Positions 7,408 to 16,448 of a stretch of 32,801 nt of DNA are shown piece by piece. A model generated the notes under the pieces. That model made no database searches and was not told the DNA's origin. It worked only from the letters and a program-made list of their open reading frames with translations. Numbering within the stretch: position 1 is the stretch's first letter; each line of letters starts with the position of its first letter. Location: the NCBI GenBank assembly GCA_905236355.1, contig CAJOPG010000011.1, forward strand, positions 1 to 32,801, given 5' to 3'. The translations under genes were made by a program, and so were the position numbers. This DNA is from Paludibacteraceae bacterium. GTDB taxonomy: Bacteria > Bacteroidota > Bacteroidia > Bacteroidales > Paludibacteraceae.

Positions 7408-8694
7408 ATGGAACTATACATCACTATACTGTCAGCATTGCTTCTTGCCGCTTTTTTTTCCGGCATGGAGATTGCTTTCGTCAGCAGCAACAAGTTGCGC
7501 TTTGAAGTAGAGAACGATGACACGAGTCTCACCAGCGCCATCATTCACAAGTTCTACCGTCATCCGCAACAGTATATCACCACCATGCTCATTGGCGGCA
7601 ATGTGGTGTTGGTTATATTCTCCATCAAAATGAATGAGTTGCTGCTGCCATGGTTCTCTTTTACGCAAAACGACATCCTCCTCTCTTTCCTCGTTTCTCT
7701 CATAGCCACTATCGTTGTTCTCTTTTTTGGCGAGTATATTCCCAAAATGCTAATGCGTGCCAATCCTAATGCGTGGTTGCGGGTGTTTTCGCCGTTACTA
7801 TACCTTATTTATATAGTACTCTATCCTGTAGCCCTTTTCTGCATGTGGATATCCAGAGCCATGTTGCGCATTACAGGTACGCGAGTGCCCCAAACTGCCG
7901 AACAACTTTCGTTCTCTCGTGCCGACCTTAATTATCTTGTGGAAGAGAATCTTGAAGAAGTACATCGTGGTATAGAAGATACGCAAACACATGACAGCAA
8001 TACAGAAGAAAGTGCTTCTGAAAATGAAATTCAGATACTAAAGAATGCGTTGGAGTTCTCTAAGGTGAAGGTGCGCGACTGCTACATTCCTCGTACTGAG
8101 ATAGTGGCAATGCCTTTTGAAACAACCCCTGACGAGTTGCGACAAACATTTCAAGAAAGCGGATTTTCCAAAATCCCTATCTACAAAGGTGATATCGACA
8201 ATATTATTGGTTATCTCCACTGTTCAGAGATGTTCACTCACCGTGACACATGGCACGAACATCTCAATAAGATTCCCTTTGTGCCGGAAAACATGGCCGC
8301 AGAAAAACTGATGCGTATGTTTATGCAGCAAAAGAAGTCGATAGCTGTGGTGGTAGATGAATTCGGTGGAACGGCGGGCATTGTTACCCTCGAAGATATC
8401 TTTGAAGAGATATTCGGAGAGATAGAAGACGAGCACGACACTCGCGAATTTACCGCCAAACAGGTCGCCGACAATGAGATAGTGGCAAGTGGAAGAATCG
8501 AGGTGGAAGAACTTAATCAACTGTTTTCTCTGTCTCTTCCCGAAAGTGAAGCCTATGACACTATAGCGGGTATGATGCTACATCACACCGGTACTTTCCC
8601 GAAAATAAATGAAGAGATCAGCATTGCCGGCTATACTCTCAAATGTCTGAAGATAGCAGACAACCGCATCGAAAGGGTAAAGATTATCATATAA
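7408..8694 (+). CDS. CNNM/CorC-type transporter protein (hemolysin-like, GldE-related)
   Basis: A 428-aa inner-membrane protein with an N-terminal DUF21/CNNM membrane domain (about 1-185, several hydrophobic helices, with the signature [11 protein letters not shown] near the start and FGEYIPKML later). Two CBS modules follow (about 205-325; [31 protein letters not shown]) and then a C-terminal CorC/HlyC domain (about 340-428). The family is linked to divalent-cation (Mg/Co) transport. The Bacteroidota members are often annotated as gliding-motility protein GldE, a name that need not imply motility. The ATG at 7408 is chosen because the hydrophobic family start follows at once; an upstream TTG at 7396 lies inside the promoter box. 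It precedes ppiD, which has its own promoter. Confidence 0.92.
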   Translation: MELYITILSALLLAAFFSGMEIAFVSSNKLRFEVENDDTSLTSAIIHKFYRHPQQYITTMLIGGNVVLVIFSIKMNELLLPWFSFTQNDILLSFLVSLIATIVVLFFGEYIPKMLMRANPNAWLRVFSPLLYLIYIVLYPVALFCMWISRAMLRITGTRVPQTAEQLSFSRADLNYLVEENLEEVHRGIEDTQTHDSNTEESASENEIQILKNALEFSKVKVRDCYIPRTEIVAMPFETTPDELRQTFQESGFSKIPIYKGDIDNIIGYLHCSEMFTHRDTWHEHLNKIPFVPENMAAEKLMRMFMQQKKSIAVVVDEFGGTAGIVTLEDIFEEIFGEIEDEHDTREFTAKQVADNEIVASGRIEVEELNQLFSLSLPESEAYDTIAGMMLHHTGTFPKINEEISIAGYTLKCLKIADNRIERVKIII

Positions 8695-8717
8695 TTTTTT
8701 GTTCCTGACCATTTCCA

Positions 8718-8749
8718 CTTGTAAGAAACAGAAATTATTTGTAACTTTG
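8718..8749 (+). promoter_or_regulatory. Promoter of the PpiD-like gene
   Basis: CTTG (8718-8721), 20 nt, TAACTTTG (8742-8749), 53 nt before the ATG at 8802. Confidence 0.7.
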
Positions 8750-8801
8750 CGCGCTTTTTTGGAAACAAAATAAAAGAACATAACAACAATCAAACAACAA
8801 T

Positions 8802-10865
8802 ATGGCATCATTACAAAGAATTCGTAGTCATGGCGCTCTCCTTCTTATCATTGTAGGATTGGCCATGCTGGCATTTATCTTGGGTGACTTTATGAACTCA
8901 GGTTCATCGTTTTTTAATCGTTCTCGCGAGAATGTAGGTGTTATCGCGGGTGAGAATATTCATATCACCGATTTTGAGAATGCCCGTGAACAACTAACCG
9001 AAGTTTATAAAATTGAATCAGGCAGAAACGACTTTGACGAAGAGACTCAGGCCAACATCAACAATCAGGTATGGCAGATGATGGTTGCAGAACATACTCT
9101 CTCCGCTGAACTCCAAAAGGCAGGTATGACGGTTACCGACGAAGAATTGTCGGAGCTATGCATTGGCGAGAATCCCCACCAACTCATCCGTCAACGCCGC
9201 GCTTTCAGCGACCAAAGCGGACAATTCAATCGCATCGCACTCATCCAATTCCTCGCTTCTTTAGAACAAGCGATAGAGGACCCTGAACAGGCGCAGAACA
9301 TGCGTCAGGCACAAACCTATTGGATGTATTGGGAGAATGCAGTACGCCTGACCTACATGCAGGAGAAATATACCGATTTGTTGCAAGAACTACTCGGTGC
9401 TAACAACTTGGATGCTATCGAAGCCATCAATGCGTCTGCCACTTCTGTCAACACACAGTTTGTCAACAAACCATATTTTGCAGTTGCAGATTCGCTTGTA
9501 AAGGTAGGCAATGCCGACCTCAAACGCTTGTACACACACAAGAAAGAGCAATATAAAGAGGAGGCCAATCGCAGTATCAACTACATTGTCTTCGACATTG
9601 TTCCTTCAGAGCAAGACTTTGAAGATGCAGAGAAGTGGATTAATGGGTTGAAAGACGAGTTTACCACCACCGACGACATTGCCGGTGTCACCAACTCCAA
9701 CTCTGACATTCTTTACACAGCACAAAACTTCTCTGCCTCCACCATTCCTGCTGAGTATAAAGACTGGGCGTTCCAGAAAGGCAGAAAAGCGGGTGATGTA
9801 ACAGAGATATCTTTTGAGGATAACACCTATGCAATGGCACGCATCGTAGAGTGTGGCTATACCCTGCCTGATAGTGTACAACTGCGTTACACTCTTCTTC
9901 CCGATGCCGCTCAGTTCGATTCATTACAGGCTGCATGGAAGAAAGGTCAGTTTGGTGAAGCTCAAGAGTTAGGCTGGCTCACAGAGACAGCTCTCCCAAA
10001 AGAGATGGCAGAAAAGGCTTTTTCCGGTCAGAAGAGCAGCATCTTCTCTGTAGCCTACGGCACAGGACTTCAGGTACTTCAAATAATGGATAAGGCCGTT
10101 GCCACTCCCAAAGTAAAACTGGCTGTACTCAGCCGCACCGTCACCCCGAGCAGCAAGACCTATGCCGCACTCTACAACGAGGCAAAGCAATTCGTTGTCA
10201 ACTGCACAACAGAAGACAAGTTCAACGAAGCTGCCGAGGAAAAGAATCTCACCGTCATTCCCGCCTATAATCTGCAGAAGAACGCCAACAAGGTGAACGA
10301 TCTCAAACAGAGCCGTCCCATTGTGCGTTGGGCATTCAAGGCAAAAGAAGGTGCTGTGAGCGATGTTTTTGAATGCGGTGAACAATTTGTTGTGGCAGTA
10401 CTTGACGAGGTCAGAGAAGACGGATATCGCACCATCAACGATGTCGAGGGCGAACTTCGTGCAGAACTCTTGAAAGACAAAAAAGCCGAACTTATCATCA
10501 ACGACCTTAAGGGCACCTGTGCGTTGGAAGATGCCGCAGAAATTCTGGGCAGTGAGATTCAAACCGCAGACAACATCACACTTAGCAGTTATCGGTTTGG
10601 TGCTGCCGGTGTAGAACCGGCAGTTGTAGGAGCAGCTGTTGCTCTGGAACAGAACGAGTTGTCTGCTCCCGTCAAAGGTCAGAATGGTGTATATGTAGTG
10701 CTCGCCACAGAAAAGAGTACTGCTGCTACCGAGCCTACAGAAGAAGAAATCAACCGTCGTATTCAACAACTCGGGAGCAGATATTCCTACTCCCTGCCCT
10801 ATCAACTCATCCAGTTGGTAGAAGAAAAGGCTGATGTGACCGACAATAGGGCCAACTTCTATTAA
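8802..10865 (+). CDS. ppiD: PpiD/SurA-like membrane-anchored periplasmic chaperone
   Basis: A 687-aa protein with the PpiD layout: a short cytoplasmic tail, one membrane helix (about 13-32), then a SurA/trigger-factor-like helical chaperone region (about 45-220) and a long periplasmic part. The family helps newly exported proteins fold at the inner membrane. A parvulin-like segment is seen around 355-430 (SVQLRYTLLPDAAQFDSLQ to ELGWLTETALPKEMAEKAF), but it is short and lacks the usual HILL opening and GG-LGW block, so isomerase activity may be lost. A second weaker parvulin-like stretch may lie near 600-670. The CNNM-ppiD neighbourhood is familiar in Bacteroidales. It ends in a strong terminator. 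Confidence 0.85.
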   Translation: MASLQRIRSHGALLLIIVGLAMLAFILGDFMNSGSSFFNRSRENVGVIAGENIHITDFENAREQLTEVYKIESGRNDFDEETQANINNQVWQMMVAEHTLSAELQKAGMTVTDEELSELCIGENPHQLIRQRRAFSDQSGQFNRIALIQFLASLEQAIEDPEQAQNMRQAQTYWMYWENAVRLTYMQEKYTDLLQELLGANNLDAIEAINASATSVNTQFVNKPYFAVADSLVKVGNADLKRLYTHKKEQYKEEANRSINYIVFDIVPSEQDFEDAEKWINGLKDEFTTTDDIAGVTNSNSDILYTAQNFSASTIPAEYKDWAFQKGRKAGDVTEISFEDNTYAMARIVECGYTLPDSVQLRYTLLPDAAQFDSLQAAWKKGQFGEAQELGWLTETALPKEMAEKAFSGQKSSIFSVAYGTGLQVLQIMDKAVATPKVKLAVLSRTVTPSSKTYAALYNEAKQFVVNCTTEDKFNEAAEEKNLTVIPAYNLQKNANKVNDLKQSRPIVRWAFKAKEGAVSDVFECGEQFVVAVLDEVREDGYRTINDVEGELRAELLKDKKAELIINDLKGTCALEDAAEILGSEIQTADNITLSSYRFGAAGVEPAVVGAAVALEQNELSAPVKGQNGVYVVLATEKSTAATEPTEEEINRRIQQLGSRYSYSLPYQLIQLVEEKADVTDNRANFY

Positions 10866-10904
10866 CCACAATAGAAAAATAAGAACTTTTTTCATAAAAT
10901 ATAT

Positions 10905-10946
10905 AACAAGAGACCGAGACCGTCAGGTCTCGGTCTCTTGTTTATT
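10905..10946 (+). terminator. Strong terminator after ppiD
   Basis: Perfect 17-bp inverted repeat, AACAAGAGACCGAGACC (10905-10921) and GGTCTCGGTCTCTTGTT (10926-10942), with a GTCA tetraloop, followed by a short T-rich tract. Confidence 0.88.
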
Positions 10947-10986
10947 TCACTATTCACTTATTCATCACTATTAACTATTACTACTT

Positions 10987-12285
10987 ATGCGTTCTCCCTG
11001 GCTTTGGGTGCCGACACTCTACTTTGCAGAAGGCATTCCCTATTTCCTCGTCAACAATGTAAGTGTCATGCTCTTCACGCGCATGGGCGTACCCAATGGT
11101 AAGATGGCACTTTTTACCTCACTACTCTACCTGCCATGGACAATCAAACCACTATGGAGTCCGTTTGTGGATATCTTTCGCACCAAGCGCTGGTGGATTC
11201 TGATGATGCAACTGCTGCTCACCGCTTGTTTCGTCGGGCTCACATTGTCCATACCCCACCCTGCCCAAGAAGTGATAGATGCCACGGCTACACCCATCTC
11301 CCTCTTCACAGGAATGCTCATTCTGTTTTGGGTAAGTGCCTTTCTCAGTGCCACACACGACATTGCCGCTGACGGATTCTACATGCTCTCACTCAGTGAA
11401 GGCGACCAATCGCTCTTCGTCGGTATCCGAAGCACTTTCTACCGCCTCTCCTCCATCTTCGGACAAGGCGTCCTGATTGCCGTCGCTGGCATCTTGGAGA
11501 CACGCACCGGCAATATTCCGCTCGCATGGCAACTCACCCTTCTCATCAGCAGTATCCTGTTCGCACTGCTGACACTGTGGCATACGTTTGCGCTACCTCA
11601 CGCAGAAAGGCATCATGACGTCTCGGAAAACAAAGGACAAGGAGAACGGTTGCTCAATGTCTTTGTCTCATTCTTCCGCAAACCCGGTATTTGGATCGCT
11701 CTCATCTTCATGCTCCTCTACCGACTCCCTGAAGCCTTTATGCTCAAACTCGTCAATCCGTTTCTGGTCGGCAAAAACGCAGACGGAGGCTTAGGACTGC
11801 TCACCGAACAAGTAGGCTTGCTCTATGGCACTATCGGCGTGCTGTTTCTCACTATCGGCGGCATACTCGGAGGCATCTACGCTTCTAAAAAAGGACTCAG
11901 AAAATCACTATGGATAATGGCACTTTTCATCACACTCCCCGATGCCGTTTACCTATGGATGAGTATCGCCATGCCGCACTCGCTTTGGCTGATAGGCAGT
12001 GCCATCGCGCTGGAACAATTCGGCTATGGCTTCGGCTTCACCGCCTATATGCTCTACCTGATGTGGTTTGCCGATGGCGAGCACAAAACCTCACACTATG
12101 CCCTCTGCACTGCCTTTATGGCTATCGGCATGATGCTACCCGGCATGGTGGCGGGCTACCTGCAGGAGGCTGTCGGTTATGTGTGGTTCTTTGGCATCGT
12201 GATGGTGCTCTGCTTGGTAACCCTTGCCGTCACCGCCATTGCTTACCGCCAAGTGCCGGAAGAATACGGTAAATCACATAAGTAA
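10987..12285 (+). CDS. MFS permease, AmpG-like
   Basis: A 432-aa integral membrane protein with about 12 hydrophobic helices. The opening PTLYFAEGIPYFLVNNVSVM, the LPWTIKPLWSPFVD segment and SAFLSATHDIAADGFY resemble the AmpG/acetyl-CoA transporter branch of the major facilitator superfamily. AmpG imports anhydro-muropeptides for cell-wall recycling; the substrate here is inferred only from similarity. It is shorter than E. coli AmpG (491 aa, 14 helices). No murein-recycling enzyme lies next to it. The regulator gene starts 23 nt downstream on the same strand, so the two are probably cotranscribed. No TAnnTTTG box is seen in the short gap after the ppiD terminator. Confidence 0.83.
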   Translation: MRSPWLWVPTLYFAEGIPYFLVNNVSVMLFTRMGVPNGKMALFTSLLYLPWTIKPLWSPFVDIFRTKRWWILMMQLLLTACFVGLTLSIPHPAQEVIDATATPISLFTGMLILFWVSAFLSATHDIAADGFYMLSLSEGDQSLFVGIRSTFYRLSSIFGQGVLIAVAGILETRTGNIPLAWQLTLLISSILFALLTLWHTFALPHAERHHDVSENKGQGERLLNVFVSFFRKPGIWIALIFMLLYRLPEAFMLKLVNPFLVGKNADGGLGLLTEQVGLLYGTIGVLFLTIGGILGGIYASKKGLRKSLWIMALFITLPDAVYLWMSIAMPHSLWLIGSAIALEQFGYGFGFTAYMLYLMWFADGEHKTSHYALCTAFMAIGMMLPGMVAGYLQEAVGYVWFFGIVMVLCLVTLAVTAIAYRQVPEEYGKSHK

Positions 12286-12308
12286 GTTCTAAACAAAGCC
12301 AATAACAA

Positions 12309-13895
12309 ATGCGGAAGTCCTGCTCATATATAATACTGACAATATGCATATTCTCTTCTTGTACATCACGTCCATTGCGTATAGCTCGGCAGACACTGCA
12401 TGAAGCGGATAGTTTGCGTGCAGCAGGTGTGATGTTTGATGACAGCACAGGGATAGCACATGCTGCCGCCACACTTGGAACATGGTATAATCGTACCTAC
12501 TACACTTCAGACTATGCCCGTGCCAACTATTATTACGGGCGGCTCCTGCGTGAGCATGGAAACCAGCCTGCCGCCATGCAGTGTTTTATCCGTGCCTCCC
12601 ACACCAACCCTGACACTCCGCTGTCCAAGCGCATTGGCTTACCATGGCGACAACCAACAACTGACGATTATAATCTCCTCGGACGCATCTATTCCAACAT
12701 CGGTTCCATGTGCCACATCGCAGGCGATTATGCACTCTCCTATGACATATATGTCCTGTCCTCGCGGCAGTTCTGGAAGGCGAACAACATGACATCCTAC
12801 TATTATGCACTGAATGACATGGCGTTTGAGTTGTCGGAACTACATAAAAAAGAAGAAGCACTTCAACTGATTAATAGAATAGAAACAGAATGTGGAGATT
12901 CGGCGGTTATCATAAGGAGTACTGAAACCAAAGCGGTAATGTATGAGATTTGTGAATTACACGATTCGGCACTATATTGTATCAACCGACTGTCTCGTGA
13001 AGATTGCTCGCCCTTAGGAGCCGTAGTCAAAGCACAGGCGTTATGGTCCGTCGGAAGGTATGATTCAGCATTGGTCATCGCGAATCAGGTGATGAAAATG
13101 CCGAATGCAACTGATAATGACCGGTTCAATATGCTGTATATACTTACCTACAATAATCCTCAATTAAGTAAAGAGCAGATAAAAAGATTATCAGAAGAGA
13201 GAACGGATATTGAAGTGGAACAAATTGAGCCGTTCAAACTGAGTATGAGTAATGCTGTTCATTTGCTGGAACAAGACAAAAACGAAAGACTTTCCTATAA
13301 AAGTATAATATCCATATCTATCATATCTTTCATCATTATATTAATATTCATTTTTGCAGTTTTGAAGATTAGATCTTGGAAAATACGGCAGCATCAGGTT
13401 GTTGAGCAGGAGTATAATCAGTTGGCAGAAGCGACCGACAAGGCCAAACAAGAGCAGAGGAATATAAAACAGCGGAATCAAAAACTAAAGAAACAATCCA
13501 TATTATTGCAACAAAATCACGAGCAATATAAACAAACTCTATTCCTACAACTCCAACAAACCTGTGAAGCGTTCCAACAATCACATAACATACAGGAAGA
13601 ACTATGCTGGAATGATTTTAACCTTATGTGCGAGGTGGTGAACAAACAATTTATGATGTTGGCAGGTAAACTCAAAGCGACCAATCTTCTTAAAGAAAAA
13701 GAGATTCGCCTCTGCATACTGGTTTTGATAGGTGGATTTAGCGGAAGACAAATGTCAGACCTTCTTTTTTACTGCGAGTCAGGCATCCGAAACTTTAAAA
13801 GTAATACGGCAAAAAAATTGGGCACAAACAGTAAAGAGTTACGCCGTTTTTTGGCAGAGATGGCCATTAACGGTCATCTATTACCGTCTGATTAA
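12309..13895 (+). CDS. TPR / transmembrane / HTH regulator
   Basis: A 528-aa protein of a Bacteroidota regulator type. It has a signal peptide with a possible lipobox (FSSC, Cys18), a TPR-like helical region (about 25-320; repeated Tyr/Ala pairs such as YARANYYYGRLL and LLGRIYSNIGSM), a membrane helix (about 332-352) and a coiled coil (about 360-430). It ends in a LuxR-like helix-turn-helix (about 460-520; EKEIRLCILVLIGGFSGRQMSDLL and GIRNFKSNTAKKLG). The layout suggests that an envelope signal is passed to a cytoplasmic DNA-binding tail. Target genes are unknown; the adjacent secreted-protein gene, whose promoter carries inverted repeats, is the obvious candidate. Both a lipobox and an internal helix are present, so the N-terminus could be lipidated or simply cleaved. 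Confidence 0.83.
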   Translation: MRKSCSYIILTICIFSSCTSRPLRIARQTLHEADSLRAAGVMFDDSTGIAHAAATLGTWYNRTYYTSDYARANYYYGRLLREHGNQPAAMQCFIRASHTNPDTPLSKRIGLPWRQPTTDDYNLLGRIYSNIGSMCHIAGDYALSYDIYVLSSRQFWKANNMTSYYYALNDMAFELSELHKKEEALQLINRIETECGDSAVIIRSTETKAVMYEICELHDSALYCINRLSREDCSPLGAVVKAQALWSVGRYDSALVIANQVMKMPNATDNDRFNMLYILTYNNPQLSKEQIKRLSEERTDIEVEQIEPFKLSMSNAVHLLEQDKNERLSYKSIISISIISFIIILIFIFAVLKIRSWKIRQHQVVEQEYNQLAEATDKAKQEQRNIKQRNQKLKKQSILLQQNHEQYKQTLFLQLQQTCEAFQQSHNIQEELCWNDFNLMCEVVNKQFMMLAGKLKATNLLKEKEIRLCILVLIGGFSGRQMSDLLFYCESGIRNFKSNTAKKLGTNSKELRRFLAEMAINGHLLPSD

Positions 13896-13972
13896 GTCAT
13901 TTTTCCACGCGCACTTTTGCATATCTTGTTGATTTACTCTTGTTTAAGCAAAAGTAAATTTCCACATTTTTA

Positions 13973-14005
13973 TTTGGAACTATACACAAAACCTTTGTAC
14001 TTTTG
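13973..14005 (+). promoter_or_regulatory. Promoter of the 157-aa secreted protein gene
   Basis: TTTG (13973-13976), 21 nt, TACTTTTG (13998-14005). The start codon is 66 nt downstream. Confidence 0.7.
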
Positions 14006-14040
14006 TAGCGCAAAACTACAAAATAGTATTGTTTTGTGTA
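13983..14040. promoter_or_regulatory. Nested inverted repeats over promoter and transcription start
   Basis: The outer arms TACACAAAAC (13983-13992) and GTTTTGTGTA (14031-14040) form a perfect 10-bp inverted repeat. Inner arms TTTTGTAG (14001-14008... in the sense strand 14001-14008) and CTACAAAA (14016-14023) form an 8-bp repeat around the predicted start site. They enclose the -7 box. They could be an operator or an mRNA 5' hairpin. Confidence 0.6.
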
Positions 14041-14071
14041 GAACCCAATAGTATAAACAAAAAAATCAGGT

Positions 14072-14545
14072 ATGAGAAAGAACATTTTTACTTTGCTATG
14101 TTGCCTGTTGTTGACAACATCGGCTACCCTTGTCTATGCAGACAGTTTGGAAACAGAAATCCAATTATTTGAAGTTGTAGGTATCGGCGACCTTGTGGGC
14201 GATGACCCATTAGGCAATCCCCACCAACAGGATCCGATTCCTCCCCGTCCCAATGTTTTCCACGCTACTATCAGCGGGCGCATTCTTGAGGTTAGTGTGG
14301 ACAACAGCAATCTGACCACCGTCATTGTCCGCAATGCTGCCGGCAATACCGTTGTGGATGACTCGTTCTATGCCCTTACATCGCAGCAACTATCCTCAGC
14401 AGGTAGAAATGTCACTCCCATTAAACCGATTGGGGATGTAACTATAGCACCGACAGGTCGTCTTACATTAAGTGCAAGTGAAAGGGTTATTCTTTCCGAT
14501 GGAGTAAAAGATGAGTTAGGTGGAAGGTTAATTATCAATCAATAA
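14072..14545 (+). CDS. Small secreted protein, DUF3244-like
   Basis: A 157-aa protein with a clear signal peptide (MRKNIFTLLCCLLLTTSATLVYA, mature part from about DSLET). After a proline-rich spacer (DPIPPRPNVFHA) it has a short beta-sandwich-like stretch (ATISGRILEVSVDNSNLTTVIVRNAAGNTVVDDSFYAL) that recalls DUF3244-type proteins, which are common small exported proteins in Bacteroidales. The family assignment is tentative, and the last 40 residues do not match what I know of it. It follows the HTH regulator gene and has its own promoter with inverted repeats. The methyltransferase gene begins 13 nt after its stop, so the two are likely cotranscribed. Confidence 0.75.
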   Translation: MRKNIFTLLCCLLLTTSATLVYADSLETEIQLFEVVGIGDLVGDDPLGNPHQQDPIPPRPNVFHATISGRILEVSVDNSNLTTVIVRNAAGNTVVDDSFYALTSQQLSSAGRNVTPIKPIGDVTIAPTGRLTLSASERVILSDGVKDELGGRLIINQ

Positions 14546-14558
14546 AAACTTACTATTT

Positions 14559-15335
14559 ATGCAGGAACGACACAGAAACAGGTTAATGTATTTCCAAGAA
14601 CAGGCAACCACCACCGAGCGATATGTCATACCTTTCATTGAAGAAGTTAAACCTCTTCATGAGGGAATGACAATATTGGAGATCGGCTGCGGAGAAGGAG
14701 GAAACCTCAAACCTTTTTTGGACGAAGGGTATCCTTGCACGGGTATCGACCTTAATGCGGCACAAATAGCCAATGCCCGTCGTTTCTTTGCAGGGCATCC
14801 GCATGAGGAAAAACTGACGCTCATAGAGCGTGACATTTACGACATAGAGAACCCCGAACGATATGACATCATAATGCTGCGTGATGTGATTGAGCATATT
14901 CACAATCAGGAGCGCTTTATGAAGTTTCTCAAGCGGTTTATCAAGCCAGAAGGCGTGGTCTTTTTAGGTTTCCCTGCATGGCAGATGCCCTTTGGCGGAC
15001 ACCAGCAGATATGCATAAGCAAAGTTTGCAAACTCCCATGGGTGCATTTGCTGCCCCGAAAACTATATGCTGCTTTGCTCCGACAAGCGGGCGAGGATGA
15101 AAGTACTATTCAAGGATTGCTGGAAATCAAACAGACGGGCATTACCTTGGAACGGTTTGAACGCATCTTAAACAAAGAAAACTATACTGTCTTGAAAAAG
15201 GAATATTGGTTTATACAACCTAACTATGAAGTAAAGTTCCATCTGAAAAAGAGAAAAGTATTACCTTTATTGCGTTCCATTCCTTACTTAAGAGATTTCT
15301 ATACCACTGCCGGATACTACGTGGTGACAGGATAG
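14559..15335 (+). CDS. Class I SAM-dependent methyltransferase
   Basis: A 258-aa cytoplasmic methyltransferase with SAM-binding motif I ILEIGCGEGGN (39-49), an acidic residue ending strand 2 (GIDLN), a motif-IV-like MLRDVIEHI (about 105-113) and a post-motif segment IKPEGVVFLGFP. The opening QERHRNRLMYFQEQ is shared by a group of Bacteroidota methyltransferases of unknown substrate. The rest is helical and basic, possibly binding a membrane or a glycan-lipid. It starts 13 nt after the secreted-protein gene and probably shares its transcript. Substrate unknown. Confidence 0.88.
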   Translation: MQERHRNRLMYFQEQATTTERYVIPFIEEVKPLHEGMTILEIGCGEGGNLKPFLDEGYPCTGIDLNAAQIANARRFFAGHPHEEKLTLIERDIYDIENPERYDIIMLRDVIEHIHNQERFMKFLKRFIKPEGVVFLGFPAWQMPFGGHQQICISKVCKLPWVHLLPRKLYAALLRQAGEDESTIQGLLEIKQTGITLERFERILNKENYTVLKKEYWFIQPNYEVKFHLKKRKVLPLLRSIPYLRDFYTTAGYYVVTG

Positions 15336-15355
15336 TAAACAAATATTTTCAGGGC

Positions 15356-15379
15356 GTTTCCAAGAGTTTCTCTTGAAAC
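15356..15379 (+). terminator. Possible hairpin after the methyltransferase gene
   Basis: GTTTC-C-AAGAG (15356-15366) pairs with CTCTTGAAAC (15370-15379), with one bulged C and a TTT loop. No T-run follows, so it is a weak terminator or an RNA-stabilising hairpin. Confidence 0.35.
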
Positions 15380-15391
15380 AATTCTCATAAG

Positions 15392-15423
15392 TTTGTTTAT
15401 TCCAAATAATATTTATACCTTTG
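15392..15423 (+). promoter_or_regulatory. Promoter of the 246-aa secreted protein gene
   Basis: TTTG (15392-15395), 20 nt, TACCTTTG (15416-15423), 33 nt before the ATG at 15457. Confidence 0.8.
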
Positions 15424-15456
15424 CCACCACATGTCAATCATTTATTCTTTTTTGCC

Positions 15457-16197
15457 ATGAAAACGATCAACTTTACCATTCTACTTACTGCATTCTGCAG
15501 TTTACTTTGTGCGCAGGAGAGTTATTTCCCCGCAACTATGTCATGGAAATACCTGCAGGAAGAATTGTGCGATGACGGCACTGAAAGCCATATTGCAACA
15601 TTGCAGTCCAGCGGCACCAAAGAGGTGTCCGGCAAAACCTGTCAGTTAATTGCCGATATCCCTGTCTTAGCAGAAGGCAGCAAAATATACGTCTTAGCAG
15701 AGAAAGAATCCGGCTCTGAAATGAAGGACACCCTCATCCTGCTCTATGACTTCTCCCTTGCAGTAGGCGACAAAATAGTATGGATAGAGAGTCACGGCGA
15801 GACGTTGCAGCAGTCGTTGATAGACGATAGCACACAAGCCCTGCGTGAAGCCACCGTTCAAAGCATCGAAACCGTTACTTTGATGGATGGCAGAGAGGCG
15901 CGCCGTTGGCACTACGACAACCGTGCCGACGACATCGAGTATGTGGGAAGCATCGAAGGACTGTTTGCACCCCTCAGTCTACCCATTGCGACCTGCATGA
16001 AGGAAACGTTTCTCTGCTGCCACGAAGACGATGAAACTTTATTTGAGACCTCTGTCGGTGCCTGCGACAAGACAGCCACTGCAAACGACAATATTTATAC
16101 CGACACACACAAGGCTCACAAACAACTGATTGACGGGCATTTTTATATCATAGATAATGATAAAATCTATAACTCGCAAGGCATGTTAGTGCCGTGA
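15457..16197 (+). CDS. Secreted protein with short T9SS-type C-terminal tail
   Basis: A 246-aa protein with a signal peptide (MKTINFTILLTAFCSLLCAQ). The mature region has no recognised domain and looks beta-rich. The C-terminus reads LIDGHFYIIDNDKIYNSQGMLVP. This resembles the tail of the neighbouring endonuclease (IIGNSIYILLPDGRRYSILG), a short sorting-like tail seen in exported Prevotellaceae proteins. The ATG at 15457 is preferred over a TTG at 15421 because the latter overlaps the promoter box and the ATG directly begins the signal peptide. No terminator is seen before the 11-bp repeat array downstream. Function unknown. Confidence 0.82.
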   Translation: MKTINFTILLTAFCSLLCAQESYFPATMSWKYLQEELCDDGTESHIATLQSSGTKEVSGKTCQLIADIPVLAEGSKIYVLAEKESGSEMKDTLILLYDFSLAVGDKIVWIESHGETLQQSLIDDSTQALREATVQSIETVTLMDGREARRWHYDNRADDIEYVGSIEGLFAPLSLPIATCMKETFLCCHEDDETLFETSVGACDKTATANDNIYTDTHKAHKQLIDGHFYIIDNDKIYNSQGMLVP

Positions 16198-16236
16198 GCT
16201 TAAGCTAACATAGTAAGGCATTAGAGGATCCAAGTG

Positions 16237-16300
16237 TTGCTTGGCAATTGTTTGGCAGTTGTTTGACGTTGTTTGGCAGTTGTTAGTAATTGTTGATTTT
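16237..16300. repeat. Imperfect tandem repeat of 10-11-bp units upstream of pssA
   Basis: Consecutive units TTGCTTGGCAA, TTGTTTGGCAG, TTGTTTGACG, TTGTTTGGCAG and TTGTTAGTAA (16237-16289) are followed by a partial TTGTTGATTTTG. Each starts with TTG at a 10- or 11-bp step. Located between the secreted-protein gene and the pssA promoter. Confidence 0.75.
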
Positions 16301-16374
16301 GTCTAATCTCATCTGCAAAATCAGGTCGCGTAAGCGACCAAAATCTGCGGTGATTGTGCTTTTTTATCGGGCAT

Positions 16375-16406
16375 ATTGCATAATCACAGAAAACTTTGTA
16401 TCTTTG
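16375..16406 (+). promoter_or_regulatory. Promoter of pssA
   Basis: ATTG (16375-16378), 20 nt, TATCTTTG (16399-16406), 42 nt before the ATG at 16449. Confidence 0.75.
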
Positions 16407-16448
16407 CAAGCGTTTTGTAGAGACGCATATTTGTGTCTCATAAGAATT

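Noticed and set aside
9969..10895. 308-aa open frame on the minus strand opposite ppiD
   Set aside because: Antisense of a clear PpiD-family protein; no promoter or family motif; Cys- and Phe-rich composition typical of reverse-strand frames.
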